Shown: piece by piece, positions 30,217-38,277 of the stretch
Layout of the letters: each line of letters starts with the position of its first letter
Numbering within the stretch: the first letter of the stretch is position 1
Origin: a virus
Strand: one strand, 5' to 3'
Virus record (IMG/VR): IMGVR_UViG_3300042452_000139
Coordinates: 1-41,832 of that record
Length of the DNA: 41,832 nucleotides
Notes under the pieces: model-generated
What the model saw: the letters and a program-made list of their open reading frames with translations, nothing else
The model's database searches: none
Told to the model about the DNA's origin: nothing
Position numbers and translations under genes: made by a program

Positions 30217-30237
30217 AATTAACCTCCCCCAATTATA

Positions 30238-31371
30238 TCAGAACGAAGCGGGTTGGTCAATGTATTCTACGGTCAGTTCAGGACCAGTAGAAGGCATCTG
30301 AAAATCTGCATCCACTTTATCATACAGTTCCAGGAAGGACTGTTTGGTCTCATCATCAAAGCGGTTCACACACACTTGGATTGCCTTTGCTTTATCTTGG
30401 AAGATGCTGTAAGCGCGGATAATATGAACCAAACGGCGAGTGCTGATGATTTCTTCAATGCCACCATCGTAGAAGGTCTTGCGGATGATGTCTGCCCAGT
30501 CCACCAGGCGCTTGCAGAAGTCACGGTCTTCCACACCAAGATCCAGAGCGATGCCTTCAAGGATTTTCTGTTCGGTCGCAGGAGCAGGATACGCTTGCTC
30601 AAAGGTTACGGGGAAACGCTCGAGGAATGCTTCATTGAGAACGTTGGTGCCGATAAAACGACCGTCATCAGAACCCTTACCTTTGGTGTTTGCAGTAGCA
30701 ATCACATTAAAACCAGCAGCAGGTTTAACATAACGTCCAATCTTTTTCAAAAAGACACCTTTACCTTCCAGAACAGATTGCAGGCACAGAATCTTATTAG
30801 AAGCAAGGTCAATCTCATCCAGAAGGAGAATTGCACCACGTTCCAGTGCTTCAATCACGGGACCATTGTGCCAAGCAGTTTCGCCATTCACAAGACGGAA
30901 ACCGCCGATCAAATCATCCTCATCAGTTTCGATGGTGATGTTGACACGAATCAGTTCACGCTTCAGTTGAGCACACGCTTGCTCAATACTGAACGTTTTA
31001 CCGTTACCCGACAGACCCGTAACGAACGTCGGATAAAAAATACGGGACTGAATAATCTTTTTAATATCGTTAAAGTTACCAAACTTGACGAAGGTATCAT
31101 CTTTATCGGGAATAAGGTTTTGTTCCACAGCAGAAAGAACGGCAGGAGCACTAAAAGAACGCTCAATTTCCTCAACACGTTCCTGAGTCACTTCCAGATT
31201 CCAACGACCACGACCAGTCTTATAGTTTTCCAGGCGACGAGTCACAGTCTGAATGTTCAGACCACGAGAAGCACAAAAACCTTTAAGGTCACCAGAAGTA
31301 ATTTCAGAACCATACAGTTCTTTGATGGACTCAATCAGTTGGGCGTCGTTCACGGCAGACTTGCGAGGCAT
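30238..31371 (-). CDS. cobS: CobS-like MoxR-family AAA+ ATPase
   Basis: 377 residues. An N-terminal ~60-residue basic helical domain precedes the AAA+ core: Walker A VTGLSGNGKTFS, Walker B AILLLDEIDLAS, and FNVIATANTKGKG (sensor 1). This matches the porphyrin cobaltochelatase CobS proteins of cyanomyoviruses. Its neighbour upstream is a metallopeptidase-VWA protein in the place of CobT. The chelatase would also need CobN, which is not in the window. MoxR-VWA pairs more generally remodel protein complexes, so metal insertion is not certain. Its own -10 box TATAAT lies at 31409-31404. Confidence 0.92.
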   Translation of the reverse strand: MPRKSAVNDAQLIESIKELYGSEITSGDLKGFCASRGLNIQTVTRRLENYKTGRGRWNLEVTQERVEEIERSFSAPAVLSAVEQNLIPDKDDTFVKFGNFNDIKKIIQSRIFYPTFVTGLSGNGKTFSIEQACAQLKRELIRVNITIETDEDDLIGGFRLVNGETAWHNGPVIEALERGAILLLDEIDLASNKILCLQSVLEGKGVFLKKIGRYVKPAAGFNVIATANTKGKGSDDGRFIGTNVLNEAFLERFPVTFEQAYPAPATEQKILEGIALDLGVEDRDFCKRLVDWADIIRKTFYDGGIEEIISTRRLVHIIRAYSIFQDKAKAIQVCVNRFDDETKQSFLELYDKVDADFQMPSTGPELTVEYIDQPASF

Positions 31372-31403
31372 GATGTAGTTAGGTGGTTTGTTTCAACAAA
31401 GTA

Positions 31404-31409
31404 ATTATA
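31404..31409 (-). promoter_or_regulatory. Candidate -10 box (TATAAT) for cobS
   Basis: TATAAT at 31409-31404, 4 bases after the terminator T-tract; TTGGTT 16 bases upstream, within the hairpin, is a poor -35 box. Confidence 0.5.
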
Positions 31410-31413
31410 CAAG

Positions 31414-31439
31414 AAAAAAGGGGGCAACCAAGTGCCCCC
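31414..31439 (-). terminator. Intrinsic terminator after the zincin-VWA gene
   Basis: Minus-strand GGGGGC-ACTTGGTT-GCCCCC hairpin (31439-31420) followed by T6. Confidence 0.88.
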
Positions 31440-31460
31440 TGTGACAGTTTAGAAAGTGGA

Positions 31461-33620
31461 TCAGGCAACGAGTTCCATAAACTCACCAAGAATACGCTTG
31501 TTCATTTTCTTGCACTTAAGACTCTTTACAAAAGCAGATTTGATTTGAGATTTAGTGGCGCATTCAGCAACATCAAACTCCGTGTCCTGAGAAAGTGCAG
31601 TAGCAGAAAGACCAAAGTAAGAATGGTATCCAGATTTTTTTAGAGTAAATGCTTTTTCTTTTTTCCAAGAATTCATAACCTTATCATACTCTGGTCCATA
31701 ATACCCACAATAACGACGGATAAAGTTACCAGCATCACGGGACTCAAGAACACGAATACCAATAAAGTTAATATCTACAAACTTGTCCCTCAGATTGCTG
31801 AGAAAAACATCAGTGATCTGATGCCATTCACAGTCCAAAGAATAAGTATTCCCTGTTTTACGATCACGCAAAAATGATCCGAATCCGATAGCAGCAGTTC
31901 CCAGAAAAGGTCCTTCTTCCCAATGACGTTTTACTTCACGGTGATATTTAATGCCACACGCTTCACCATCAGTCAGAATCACACATTGAACTTTTTGAAG
32001 TTTATTGTCTTTCTGGAACTTTGGCAGAATCTGATGAAGAGAAATCAGTGCCTCATTCAAAGGAGTGCCTGAAAGAGAAAGTCCCAAAGGAACAGGAAAC
32101 GATGTATAGCAATTACGTCCAAAAGAATACGCAAGACGGAAGATGTTCTTCATCTGCTCTTCCAGAGTCTTACCATTCACTTTGCTGGTCATCAGATTCA
32201 TCATAGAGAACCATTCACCAACTTGAACCAAACCATCCTTTTTCTCATAGGCAAGTTCCCGAAGATTTGCCTTACCATTCCCATCATAAGAAACAAGAGG
32301 ATAGTCAGTTGTGAAAGCATAAACCTCAAACGGAATCGCAACTTTCTTACAGAACCAAACAAGGTTGAATAGTTGCTTGACGGTATCCAGCATCACATCA
32401 CACATCGAACCAGACCAGTCCAGAACGAACACCAGACCGTGATTCTTGCCGTTTGCGAGTGTCGTAACCTTCCTGAACAGGTCTTCGTTGTATTTGTAGG
32501 TATGAAGTTTAGAACAGTCCAGAACACCAGTGCGGGCAGTCGTAGCACGGGCATAGGAGTCTGCTGCCTTACGACACTCAAACTCTTTGACCAGATAATT
32601 AACTTCTTTCTGCGCTGAACGCTTGAACTCTACAAACTGTTTATCAACTTCACCAAAAAGATATTCATAAGTGTATTCACGATCTTTAATAAAATTATCC
32701 CAAGATTCTTTACAACCAGAATGGATCTGAGTGTTGGGGACAATCACTTTTTTCAGGTCAAGTTTAGGCAGTTCTAGATAAACATTTTCAGGACCACTGT
32801 TATTGACAAGTTCTTTCAGTGCCTCTTCCAGAGACTCCATTGTCTTTACTTCGGGTTCTTCATTCTTCTCACCACCCATTTGTTGAGTGGTATCACCCAT
32901 TTGTGGGGTGGTTTCGCTAGTTTCGCTAGAAGCAGAACCTTCGGAAGCATCAGACTCAGGTTGATCGTTCTCTCCTTCCTGTTGATCAGAAAAATCAGAA
33001 GCGGGTTGATTATCAGCACCACCCTGCTGCGACTCAAGATTGTCCAGAGAAGTCTTGGTTTCTTCCTGTTGCTTCTGCTTGCAATACTTATAGAGTGCCT
33101 CTGCGGCAATCAGAACATCGGCAAAGGTTTCGGTCTCTGCAATCTGATTGATAATATCAGTTTCTTCGCCACGCTCAATCGGCACATCAACATAGTTACC
33201 AATCTTGAACCACAGGTTTGCACGGTCGGCAAGGTTATAGGTTTCTACCTTATCATCTTTGATTTGAAAGAAGTCATCATCAGCAAGTTCCTTGTAACCG
33301 TTATAGAAGGTCTTAGCGAGACCAGCATAACGACGCTTCATCAGTTTCTCAATACGAGCATCCTCCACCACATTCACAAACTGTGGCGGAATCTTGTGCT
33401 CCTTCAACCAATCCTCATCAGGCGTATAGAGAGCGTGACCCACCTCGTGACCCACCAGAAGGTCATAGACGGTGTTGCTTGCCTTCTCCCACATCGGCAG
33501 AGTCAGCACACGAGTGTGGACATTGAAGCAAGCAGTCTCCACTTTCTTATGCTCAACCACAAGGTCTTCGGTAGCAAGAAGTTTGGCGAGTTGAGACTTG
33601 ATTTCGTGGCGGACGGTCAT
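31461..33620 (-). CDS. Zinc-metallopeptidase-like protein with C-terminal VWA domain (CobT-like partner)
   Basis: 719 residues from ATG 33620; an upstream TTG at 33650 overlaps the promoter. Residues 54-66 read LLVGHEVGHALYT, an HExxH zinc site (H58, E59, H62), with VVEDARIEKLM as possible third ligand. An acidic Gln/Ser-rich linker (~185-270) follows. Then a VWA domain with the MIDAS start FVLDWSGSMCD (D-x-S-x-S) and VQCVILTDGEACG. It resembles CobT/DUF2201-type MoxR partners and sits directly before cobS, separated by a terminator and new promoter. Probably a complex with CobS; target unknown. Confidence 0.88.
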   Translation of the reverse strand: MTVRHEIKSQLAKLLATEDLVVEHKKVETACFNVHTRVLTLPMWEKASNTVYDLLVGHEVGHALYTPDEDWLKEHKIPPQFVNVVEDARIEKLMKRRYAGLAKTFYNGYKELADDDFFQIKDDKVETYNLADRANLWFKIGNYVDVPIERGEETDIINQIAETETFADVLIAAEALYKYCKQKQQEETKTSLDNLESQQGGADNQPASDFSDQQEGENDQPESDASEGSASSETSETTPQMGDTTQQMGGEKNEEPEVKTMESLEEALKELVNNSGPENVYLELPKLDLKKVIVPNTQIHSGCKESWDNFIKDREYTYEYLFGEVDKQFVEFKRSAQKEVNYLVKEFECRKAADSYARATTARTGVLDCSKLHTYKYNEDLFRKVTTLANGKNHGLVFVLDWSGSMCDVMLDTVKQLFNLVWFCKKVAIPFEVYAFTTDYPLVSYDGNGKANLRELAYEKKDGLVQVGEWFSMMNLMTSKVNGKTLEEQMKNIFRLAYSFGRNCYTSFPVPLGLSLSGTPLNEALISLHQILPKFQKDNKLQKVQCVILTDGEACGIKYHREVKRHWEEGPFLGTAAIGFGSFLRDRKTGNTYSLDCEWHQITDVFLSNLRDKFVDINFIGIRVLESRDAGNFIRRYCGYYGPEYDKVMNSWKKEKAFTLKKSGYHSYFGLSATALSQDTEFDVAECATKSQIKSAFVKSLKCKKMNKRILGEFMELVA

Positions 33621-33641
33621 AGGTTTGATTCGTATGAACTC

Positions 33642-33647
33642 ATCATA
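33642..33647 (-). promoter_or_regulatory. Candidate -10 box (TATGAT) for the zincin-VWA gene
   Basis: TATGAT at 33647-33642, next to the T-tract of the terminator at 33649-33673 and 21 bases before ATG 33620. No clear -35 box. Confidence 0.4.
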
Positions 33648-33648
33648 C

Positions 33649-33673
33649 AAAAAAAGAGGGTGGTTAAACCCTC
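33649..33673 (-). terminator. Intrinsic terminator
   Basis: Minus-strand GAGGGT-TTAACC-ACCCTC hairpin (33673-33656) with T7. It ends the late transcript of the tagged proteins. Confidence 0.9.
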
Positions 33674-33698
33674 TGATGTGCCAGTTTGGAAAGTGGTC

Positions 33699-34052
33699 TC
33701 AACCTTCAATAATAGACTTTTTCCATCCCTCACTCATATTTGCCATAATAGCAAGTGCCGCTTGGTTAGTATCAGCATAACCTTTGGAAACTAGGTGCTC
33801 AAGAATGTAATCAAAGAGATCGGCACTCTCTTTCATTTCCTTCTCAATTTCTTTACCTTCCTTTTCGGTTACCTTTTCACCTTTCTCTTCTTTACCCTTA
33901 GGATGCTTACCTTCTTTATGCTTTCCACCCTCATCTTTTCCAGATTCGTCCTTTTCAGACTCACCTTTTTCACCAGATTCCTTTTCTGCTTCTTTCTTTT
34001 CGTAGATGAAAGAATATGCTTCCATCAGATCTCTAACTTGTTTTGCTTCCAT
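33699..34052 (-). CDS. Highly charged putative packaged protein (117 aa)
   Basis: Three parts: an N-terminal helix MEAKQVRDLMEAYSFIYEKKE with an L9-M-E11/A12 protease-like site; a ~50-residue tract almost entirely of Lys, Glu, Gly, Ser and Asp; and a C-terminal module DLFDYILEHLVSKGYADTNQAALAIMANM (from ~78) shared with the proteins at 3066 and 34087. AATAAATA/CATAAATA late promoter elements are 20-24 bases upstream. Charge-patterned, disordered middle fits a DNA-associated internal head protein, which is inference. Confidence 0.8.
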   Translation of the reverse strand: MEAKQVRDLMEAYSFIYEKKEAEKESGEKGESEKDESGKDEGGKHKEGKHPKGKEEKGEKVTEKEGKEIEKEMKESADLFDYILEHLVSKGYADTNQAALAIMANMSEGWKKSIIEG

Positions 34053-34072
34053 TGTTACAAATACTTTTTAGT

Positions 34073-34080
34073 TATTTATT
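34073..34080 (-). promoter_or_regulatory. Candidate late promoter AATAAATA
   Basis: AATAAATA at 34080-34073, 20 bases upstream of ATG 34052, overlapped by a CATAAATA at 34084-34077. Confidence 0.55.
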
Positions 34081-34086
34081 TATGAT

Positions 34087-35088
34087 TTACTTTTGGCGCT
34101 CTTTAGATCTTTCAATCGCACCACGAATATCTTTTACAGTGTCTGAAAGACTTGGTTTTTTCTCAACAGGAGGTGGTGGAGTTAAAGTTGGCCACTGTGG
34201 TCCCTTTACCTCTGGTTTAGAAGCAGGTTTTGGTGCTGCTACTGATTTTGGTTTTGGTTTTGGTGCTGCTTGAACAGGTGGTTTCTGTGTAACTGGTTTT
34301 ACAACTGGTTTTGGTTTTTCTGGTGCAGGAAGTTTTGGTGCTGGTGGAGCAACATCTCCACGTTTCATTGCAGCAGTTAAAGTTCCATCAGCAGTTGGTC
34401 TTGGTGCCATTACAGCAGCAGCAACTCCATATGGAGTAACATTTCTTAAAGCAGCAAGAGCACCTGCAGTCTTAACAACAGGTTCTGCAATTCTTCTACC
34501 TTGATCAGCAAATCTTTGAAGTTCTGGGAATTTATCAAGATTTGGACCAGTTGCTCTAATTGTAGCACCAGGTCTATATGGATTTGGTTTTGCTGTGGTT
34601 GAAGTTGGTTTTGCTGCTGGTGAAGCAACTTTTGTAAGTTTTGGTGCTGGTGGTTTCGGTGCCTTTACTTCTTGTGGTTTATTGGGATAAAGCATTTTTC
34701 TCAATCCCTGAGCAAAAACCTGAGTTGGATGAGGTTTATCAAATCCAAGAATATTTGCAATTCCCCTACCAATTACTTCTTGTGGATGCATTCCTTGCTC
34801 CACAATATAACTCATAATATAGTTTGACTCTTCTGAAGTACACCCCTCAGTAATAAGATAATTTAAAACTTGATCATAAACATCTTCACCGATAATATCA
34901 CCTTCTGGTTCATAATGTGCTTTTTGTAAAGAAGACTTAAATATATGAACTTTTTCCCCCTTAGGAATCATCTTTTCAAGTTGTTCTTTTGCAGCACGAT
35001 CTGTTGGTTCCTTTAAGGGAACTCCGATTTGCTGTTCATAAACTTTTTGATAAGCTTCAGATAATTCCTTATATTTTTTAGAACTCAT
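34087..35088 (-). CDS. Putative packaged virion protein, Pro/Lys-rich (333 aa)
   Basis: Starts MSSKKYKELSEAYQKVYEQQ with L9-S-E11/A12, close to the N-termini at 33699 and 3066. Residues ~69-105 (EDVYDQVLNYLITEGCTSEESNYIM) are the shared helical module, here near the N-terminus rather than at the end. The rest is Pro/Ala/Lys-rich and disordered, apart from a short Ala-rich hydrophobic piece (AGALAALRNVTPYGVAAAVM). GATAAATA late promoter 24 bases upstream behind a strong terminator. Expected to be a minor virion or internal head protein; no known function. Confidence 0.8.
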   Translation of the reverse strand: MSSKKYKELSEAYQKVYEQQIGVPLKEPTDRAAKEQLEKMIPKGEKVHIFKSSLQKAHYEPEGDIIGEDVYDQVLNYLITEGCTSEESNYIMSYIVEQGMHPQEVIGRGIANILGFDKPHPTQVFAQGLRKMLYPNKPQEVKAPKPPAPKLTKVASPAAKPTSTTAKPNPYRPGATIRATGPNLDKFPELQRFADQGRRIAEPVVKTAGALAALRNVTPYGVAAAVMAPRPTADGTLTAAMKRGDVAPPAPKLPAPEKPKPVVKPVTQKPPVQAAPKPKPKSVAAPKPASKPEVKGPQWPTLTPPPPVEKKPSLSDTVKDIRGAIERSKERQK

Positions 35089-35107
35089 TTTTATATTTAA
35101 ACACTTT

Positions 35108-35254
35108 TTAGATATTTATCAAAAAAGAAGCGTCCCCTTGTTGGAGACGCTTCTTGAGTGCTTGGCGACGTGCCTTTGCTTGTCGGAGTGCTTGCGGTTT
35201 CAGTTTCCGCTTCTGCTCTTTCTTAGAATGGTGATAGCGGTTGGGGACTTGCAT
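35108..35254 (-). CDS. Small very basic protein after gp46 (48 aa)
   Basis: MQVPNRYHHSKKEQKRKLKP... is full of Lys, Arg and Gln. Its ATG forms a TGATG overlap with the gp46 stop, good evidence for translation. Unusually, its last ~14 codons run through the terminator hairpin, T-tract and the GATAAATA late promoter at 35113-35120. The full-length product would therefore need readthrough transcripts, or the terminated mRNA would be a nonstop message. Nucleic-acid binding is plausible from charge only. Confidence 0.6.
   Translation of the reverse strand: MQVPNRYHHSKKEQKRKLKPQALRQAKARRQALKKRLQQGDASFLINI
35113..35120 (-). promoter_or_regulatory. Candidate late promoter GATAAATA
   Basis: GATAAATA at 35120-35113, 24 bases before ATG 35088, attached to the terminator T-tract. 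Confidence 0.65.
35121..35155 (-). terminator. Very strong intrinsic terminator
   Basis: Minus-strand AAGAAGCGTC.CC and its complement form a stem of about 12 bp around a short loop (35155-35125), followed by T6. It ends the gp55-gp47-gp46 early transcript. Confidence 0.92.
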
Positions 35255-36981
35255 CAGTCTTGTGCTTGTGAGGACATCATACGGGAAAAACCCTTGACCT
35301 TTTCAAACCTTATGACACTTTCGAATTTGTCATGCAGGTCTGCCTTATGAGAAATCACAAAGATATTAGCATCCTTAATGACATAACGAATAATTTTTAG
35401 AAACTCATCAGTTCCAAATCCATCAAGTGAAGAATCAAACACTTCATCCATAATCAGCAGATTAGTATTGACTGAGTTTTTGACTCGGGCAACTTCCCTC
35501 CAAGTGAAGAGTAGGGCAAGGTCGATTCTCATTTTTTCACCCTCACTGAATGAACTATAAGAAAAGTCTTCGTGAATGGGTGACTTTACCGTTTCGTTGA
35601 ACTCTTCATCAAGATGGAAGTTAATATAAAAATCCATCATTTGAAGATAACGATTTACCTGCTGATTTATGAACGGAAGATACTTCTTAATTATCTTCGT
35701 TTTAACGCCATCATCCTTGAGTAAGGAGTAGGCAAAATCGTAATAAACGATTTCTTCTTTTTTCTTTGAAAGGTCTTCGAATGTTTTTTGGAGATTGTCT
35801 TGAAATTCTTCTAACTTCTCATGCTCAGTATTTCTGTTTGCAAGGTTTTGGGTAATAGTTTGAATTTCAGATTCAAGGTCTCGGATTTGCCTCTGGTTGA
35901 GTGAAATGCGAGTATTGTTTTGAGAAATCTCATGGTTGAGTTTCGTAATCTCCTTAGATAGAACTGTGAATTGACGCTCTCTCTCCTGTTCTAACTTTAT
36001 AGTCTCCTCAAGTTCTTGAAAACCTTTCTGGAGTTCCTTTGCTTTATTTTGAGCGTCTGTAATTCTATTTAACCGAAACTCTTCTTCTATTGTTTGAGTA
36101 CAGGTAGGGCAGACCGTATTTTCTGTAAAGAACTTATGCTCTTTCGTAATAGAAGATACTTTCTGAGATAGTTTGCCTTTAAGATTATTAAGCTTTACTA
36201 ACTTATCACCCGCACCAAGAACCTCTTCCTGCTCCTTTGCATATGCAAAGACTCGTTCTTCCGTTTTAGCATTTTCATTCATATAAATGCTAACTTCGGC
36301 ATCTAAATTGGTAATCTTTTCTTTATTGGTATTGATATTGGCATTTCCACGACTTTCAAGTTCCTCAATGAAACTTTCCTGCATCTTGATCTTATCCTTA
36401 ATATTTTCCTTTTTAAGATCAAGAGACTTTACTTGCTCTCTCCTTTCCCGAATTTTATCTTTCACAATATTATTCATTGCAGAAAAGATACGAATATCCA
36501 AAAGATCTTCAATGACTTCTCTACGATTTGCAGTAGTCAGTTGCATAAAAGGAACAAAATTACTACTACCCAAAATTACAATTTGAGTAAAAGACTTGTA
36601 ATTAAGTTTGAGAATGTTTTCTTCTAGAATACGCTGCATTGCACGATCATCCGCTTCCCTATGAAGAGGAGATCCATTCACTACAATATCAAAAACATTT
36701 GGTTTAATTCCACGCCGAACCAAATATTCACGATTATTGATCGTAAATTCAATTTCAACAAGACAGTCTTTTTCATTGACTGTATTGACTAATTGAGGTT
36801 TATTAATCTTACGAAATGGTTTATTAAACAGGACAAACGTAAGTGCATCTAGAATTGTAGATTTACCAGCACCATTTGTTCCAATGATAAGATTAGTATG
36901 GTGTTCTTGGAAATTAACTTCTGTGAAGGTATTCCCAGTGCTGAGAAAATTTTTCCATTTAATCTTTTGAAAGGTTATCAT
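35254..36981 (-). CDS. gp46: Recombination endonuclease subunit (T4 gp46-like, SbcC/Rad50)
   Basis: 575 residues (T4: 560). Walker A IIGTNGAGKS at 33-42, long coiled coils on both sides of a CPTC zinc hook (near residue 290), ABC signature SFSEGEKMRIDLALLF and Walker B LLIMDEVFDSSLDG. With nuclease gp47 it resects DNA ends to produce 3' single strands for UvsX. It overlaps the DUF3110-like gene by 23 bases. The gp47-DUF3110-gp46 arrangement, with an inserted gene, differs from T4. Confidence 0.96.
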   Translation of the reverse strand: MITFQKIKWKNFLSTGNTFTEVNFQEHHTNLIIGTNGAGKSTILDALTFVLFNKPFRKINKPQLVNTVNEKDCLVEIEFTINNREYLVRRGIKPNVFDIVVNGSPLHREADDRAMQRILEENILKLNYKSFTQIVILGSSNFVPFMQLTTANRREVIEDLLDIRIFSAMNNIVKDKIRERREQVKSLDLKKENIKDKIKMQESFIEELESRGNANINTNKEKITNLDAEVSIYMNENAKTEERVFAYAKEQEEVLGAGDKLVKLNNLKGKLSQKVSSITKEHKFFTENTVCPTCTQTIEEEFRLNRITDAQNKAKELQKGFQELEETIKLEQERERQFTVLSKEITKLNHEISQNNTRISLNQRQIRDLESEIQTITQNLANRNTEHEKLEEFQDNLQKTFEDLSKKKEEIVYYDFAYSLLKDDGVKTKIIKKYLPFINQQVNRYLQMMDFYINFHLDEEFNETVKSPIHEDFSYSSFSEGEKMRIDLALLFTWREVARVKNSVNTNLLIMDEVFDSSLDGFGTDEFLKIIRYVIKDANIFVISHKADLHDKFESVIRFEKVKGFSRMMSSQAQD

Positions 36982-37237
36982 TCAATTTCGGAGGAATAAC
37001 AATATCGTTTGGTGTGACGACGGCATACTTGTAATTATACCTCTTACAAGTCATTATGGCAAGTGCATCATCCACTTCTACCACATCCATTTCAGTATCT
37101 TCTTGATCTTCAAGCATCAAGGCATATCGAATTGCATCATCTTCCTCTTCAAATAAAAAAAGAACTTTTTCACCATATCTGTTTTGAACAGCATATGCCC
37201 CATCGTCTTTTTGGTCTTTGAGAGTCAGAAGAAACAT
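36959..37237 (-). CDS. DUF3110-like protein (92 aa)
   Basis: MFLLTLKDQKDDGAYAVQNRYGEKVLFLFEEEDDAIRYALMLEDQED... matches the DUF3110 pattern (F-E-x-E-D-D-A-x-R-Y-A-x-x-L-E). DUF3110 is mainly a cyanobacterial and plastid family, so this supports a cyanobacterial host. It is coupled to gp47 by a TAATG overlap and overlaps gp46 by 23 bases, so it may modulate the gp46/47 nuclease (inference). Confidence 0.88.
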   Translation of the reverse strand: MFLLTLKDQKDDGAYAVQNRYGEKVLFLFEEEDDAIRYALMLEDQEDTEMDVVEVDDALAIMTCKRYNYKYAVVTPNDIVIPPKLNDNLSKD

Positions 37238-38277
37238 TACTCAACCTCGCAAGCTTCTGAGTATATTTTTTGAAGTATTCCTTTGATTATGGATTTATCT
37301 CCTTCAAATTCCGCTTCATCAATATATCTATTCAAAATAGAAATAGTGTTTTCAGTTTCTTCAATCTCAAAATCTTCACCTTCTTGAATTTCAAAGTTTT
37401 CTACAATTTTGAGTTCTTGTATTCCAGAGGAATGTAACTTATCTATAAACTTCTCAAAATTCTTAGGTTCGGTTTTCTTCTTTACAATAACCTTTACAAT
37501 TTTACCTTGATATTCACGAGTATCAAATAACTTATAGTTTGTATCCTCATAATAAACATTATAAAAGAGTTTATAAGGATTGTTGATGGGAACAAACTCT
37601 AATGTATCAGTATCAAAAGTATGAAATCCACGAGTATCATTTACATCATTCCAGAACATCTCATAAGGATTTCCCAAATAGAAGATCTTTCCATTATTGG
37701 AACGAGTATGATAATGTCCTGAAAAAACAAGTTGAAACTTATCAAACAGATCAATATTCATTCCATCTTCCATCACGTGCCCACGATGTGCCCTGAATCC
37801 ATTCAGTTCAAGGTGACCCATTGCACATTTACAAGACGTATTCTGGACGACTTTAAAAGTGTTATCCTCATTCTCCTGATTAATCCAGGGAATAAAAAGA
37901 ACTTTGAGTTTATCTAGTTTTACTTCCGTAACCTCAGAATAAACTTTTACATTTTCATATTGCCTTAACAGTAAATCTACACTATTGACCGAGTTAGTAT
38001 TTTTATAGTAAGCAGTATGATTTCCAACAATTGTATGAACCGTCACTCCCATTTGTTGGAGACGATCGTAATAGTTTTCCTTTGCCCATTCCAATGCCCA
38101 CAGATCGATTGACCTACGGTTGTCGAAAGTATCTCCCATATCAATGACAGTTTTAATGCCATTCTCCTCCAAGTAAGGAAAGAACACTTCATCATAAAAC
38201 TTTTTAAAGTAATCGTGAAGAAACTTGGAGGACTTACGAGCTCCGAAATGCTGATCTGTAATAATGGCAACCTTCAT
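37237..38277 (-). CDS. gp47: Recombination endonuclease subunit (T4 gp47-like, SbcD/Mre11)
   Basis: 346 residues (T4: 339). Calcineurin-like phosphoesterase motifs in order: ITDQHFGARK (D7, H9), IDMGDTFDNR, TIVGNHTAYY, and FSGHYHTRS. This Mn-dependent nuclease works with gp46 on DNA ends for recombination-dependent replication and, in T4, host DNA breakdown. It begins with an ATGA overlap on the gp55 stop. Confidence 0.96.
   Translation of the reverse strand: MKVAIITDQHFGARKSSKFLHDYFKKFYDEVFFPYLEENGIKTVIDMGDTFDNRRSIDLWALEWAKENYYDRLQQMGVTVHTIVGNHTAYYKNTNSVNSVDLLLRQYENVKVYSEVTEVKLDKLKVLFIPWINQENEDNTFKVVQNTSCKCAMGHLELNGFRAHRGHVMEDGMNIDLFDKFQLVFSGHYHTRSNNGKIFYLGNPYEMFWNDVNDTRGFHTFDTDTLEFVPINNPYKLFYNVYYEDTNYKLFDTREYQGKIVKVIVKKKTEPKNFEKFIDKLHSSGIQELKIVENFEIQEGEDFEIEETENTISILNRYIDEAEFEGDKSIIKGILQKIYSEACEVE

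Noticed and set aside
30253-31404. 383-codon plus-strand open frame opposite cobS
   Set aside because: Exact antisense of the CobS-like AAA+ gene, with no Shine-Dalgarno and no recognisable domain; arises from codon bias on the opposite strand.
32880-33794. 304-codon plus-strand open frame opposite the zincin-VWA gene
   Set aside because: Antisense of a gene with clear HExxH and VWA motifs and crossing its terminator; no independent support.
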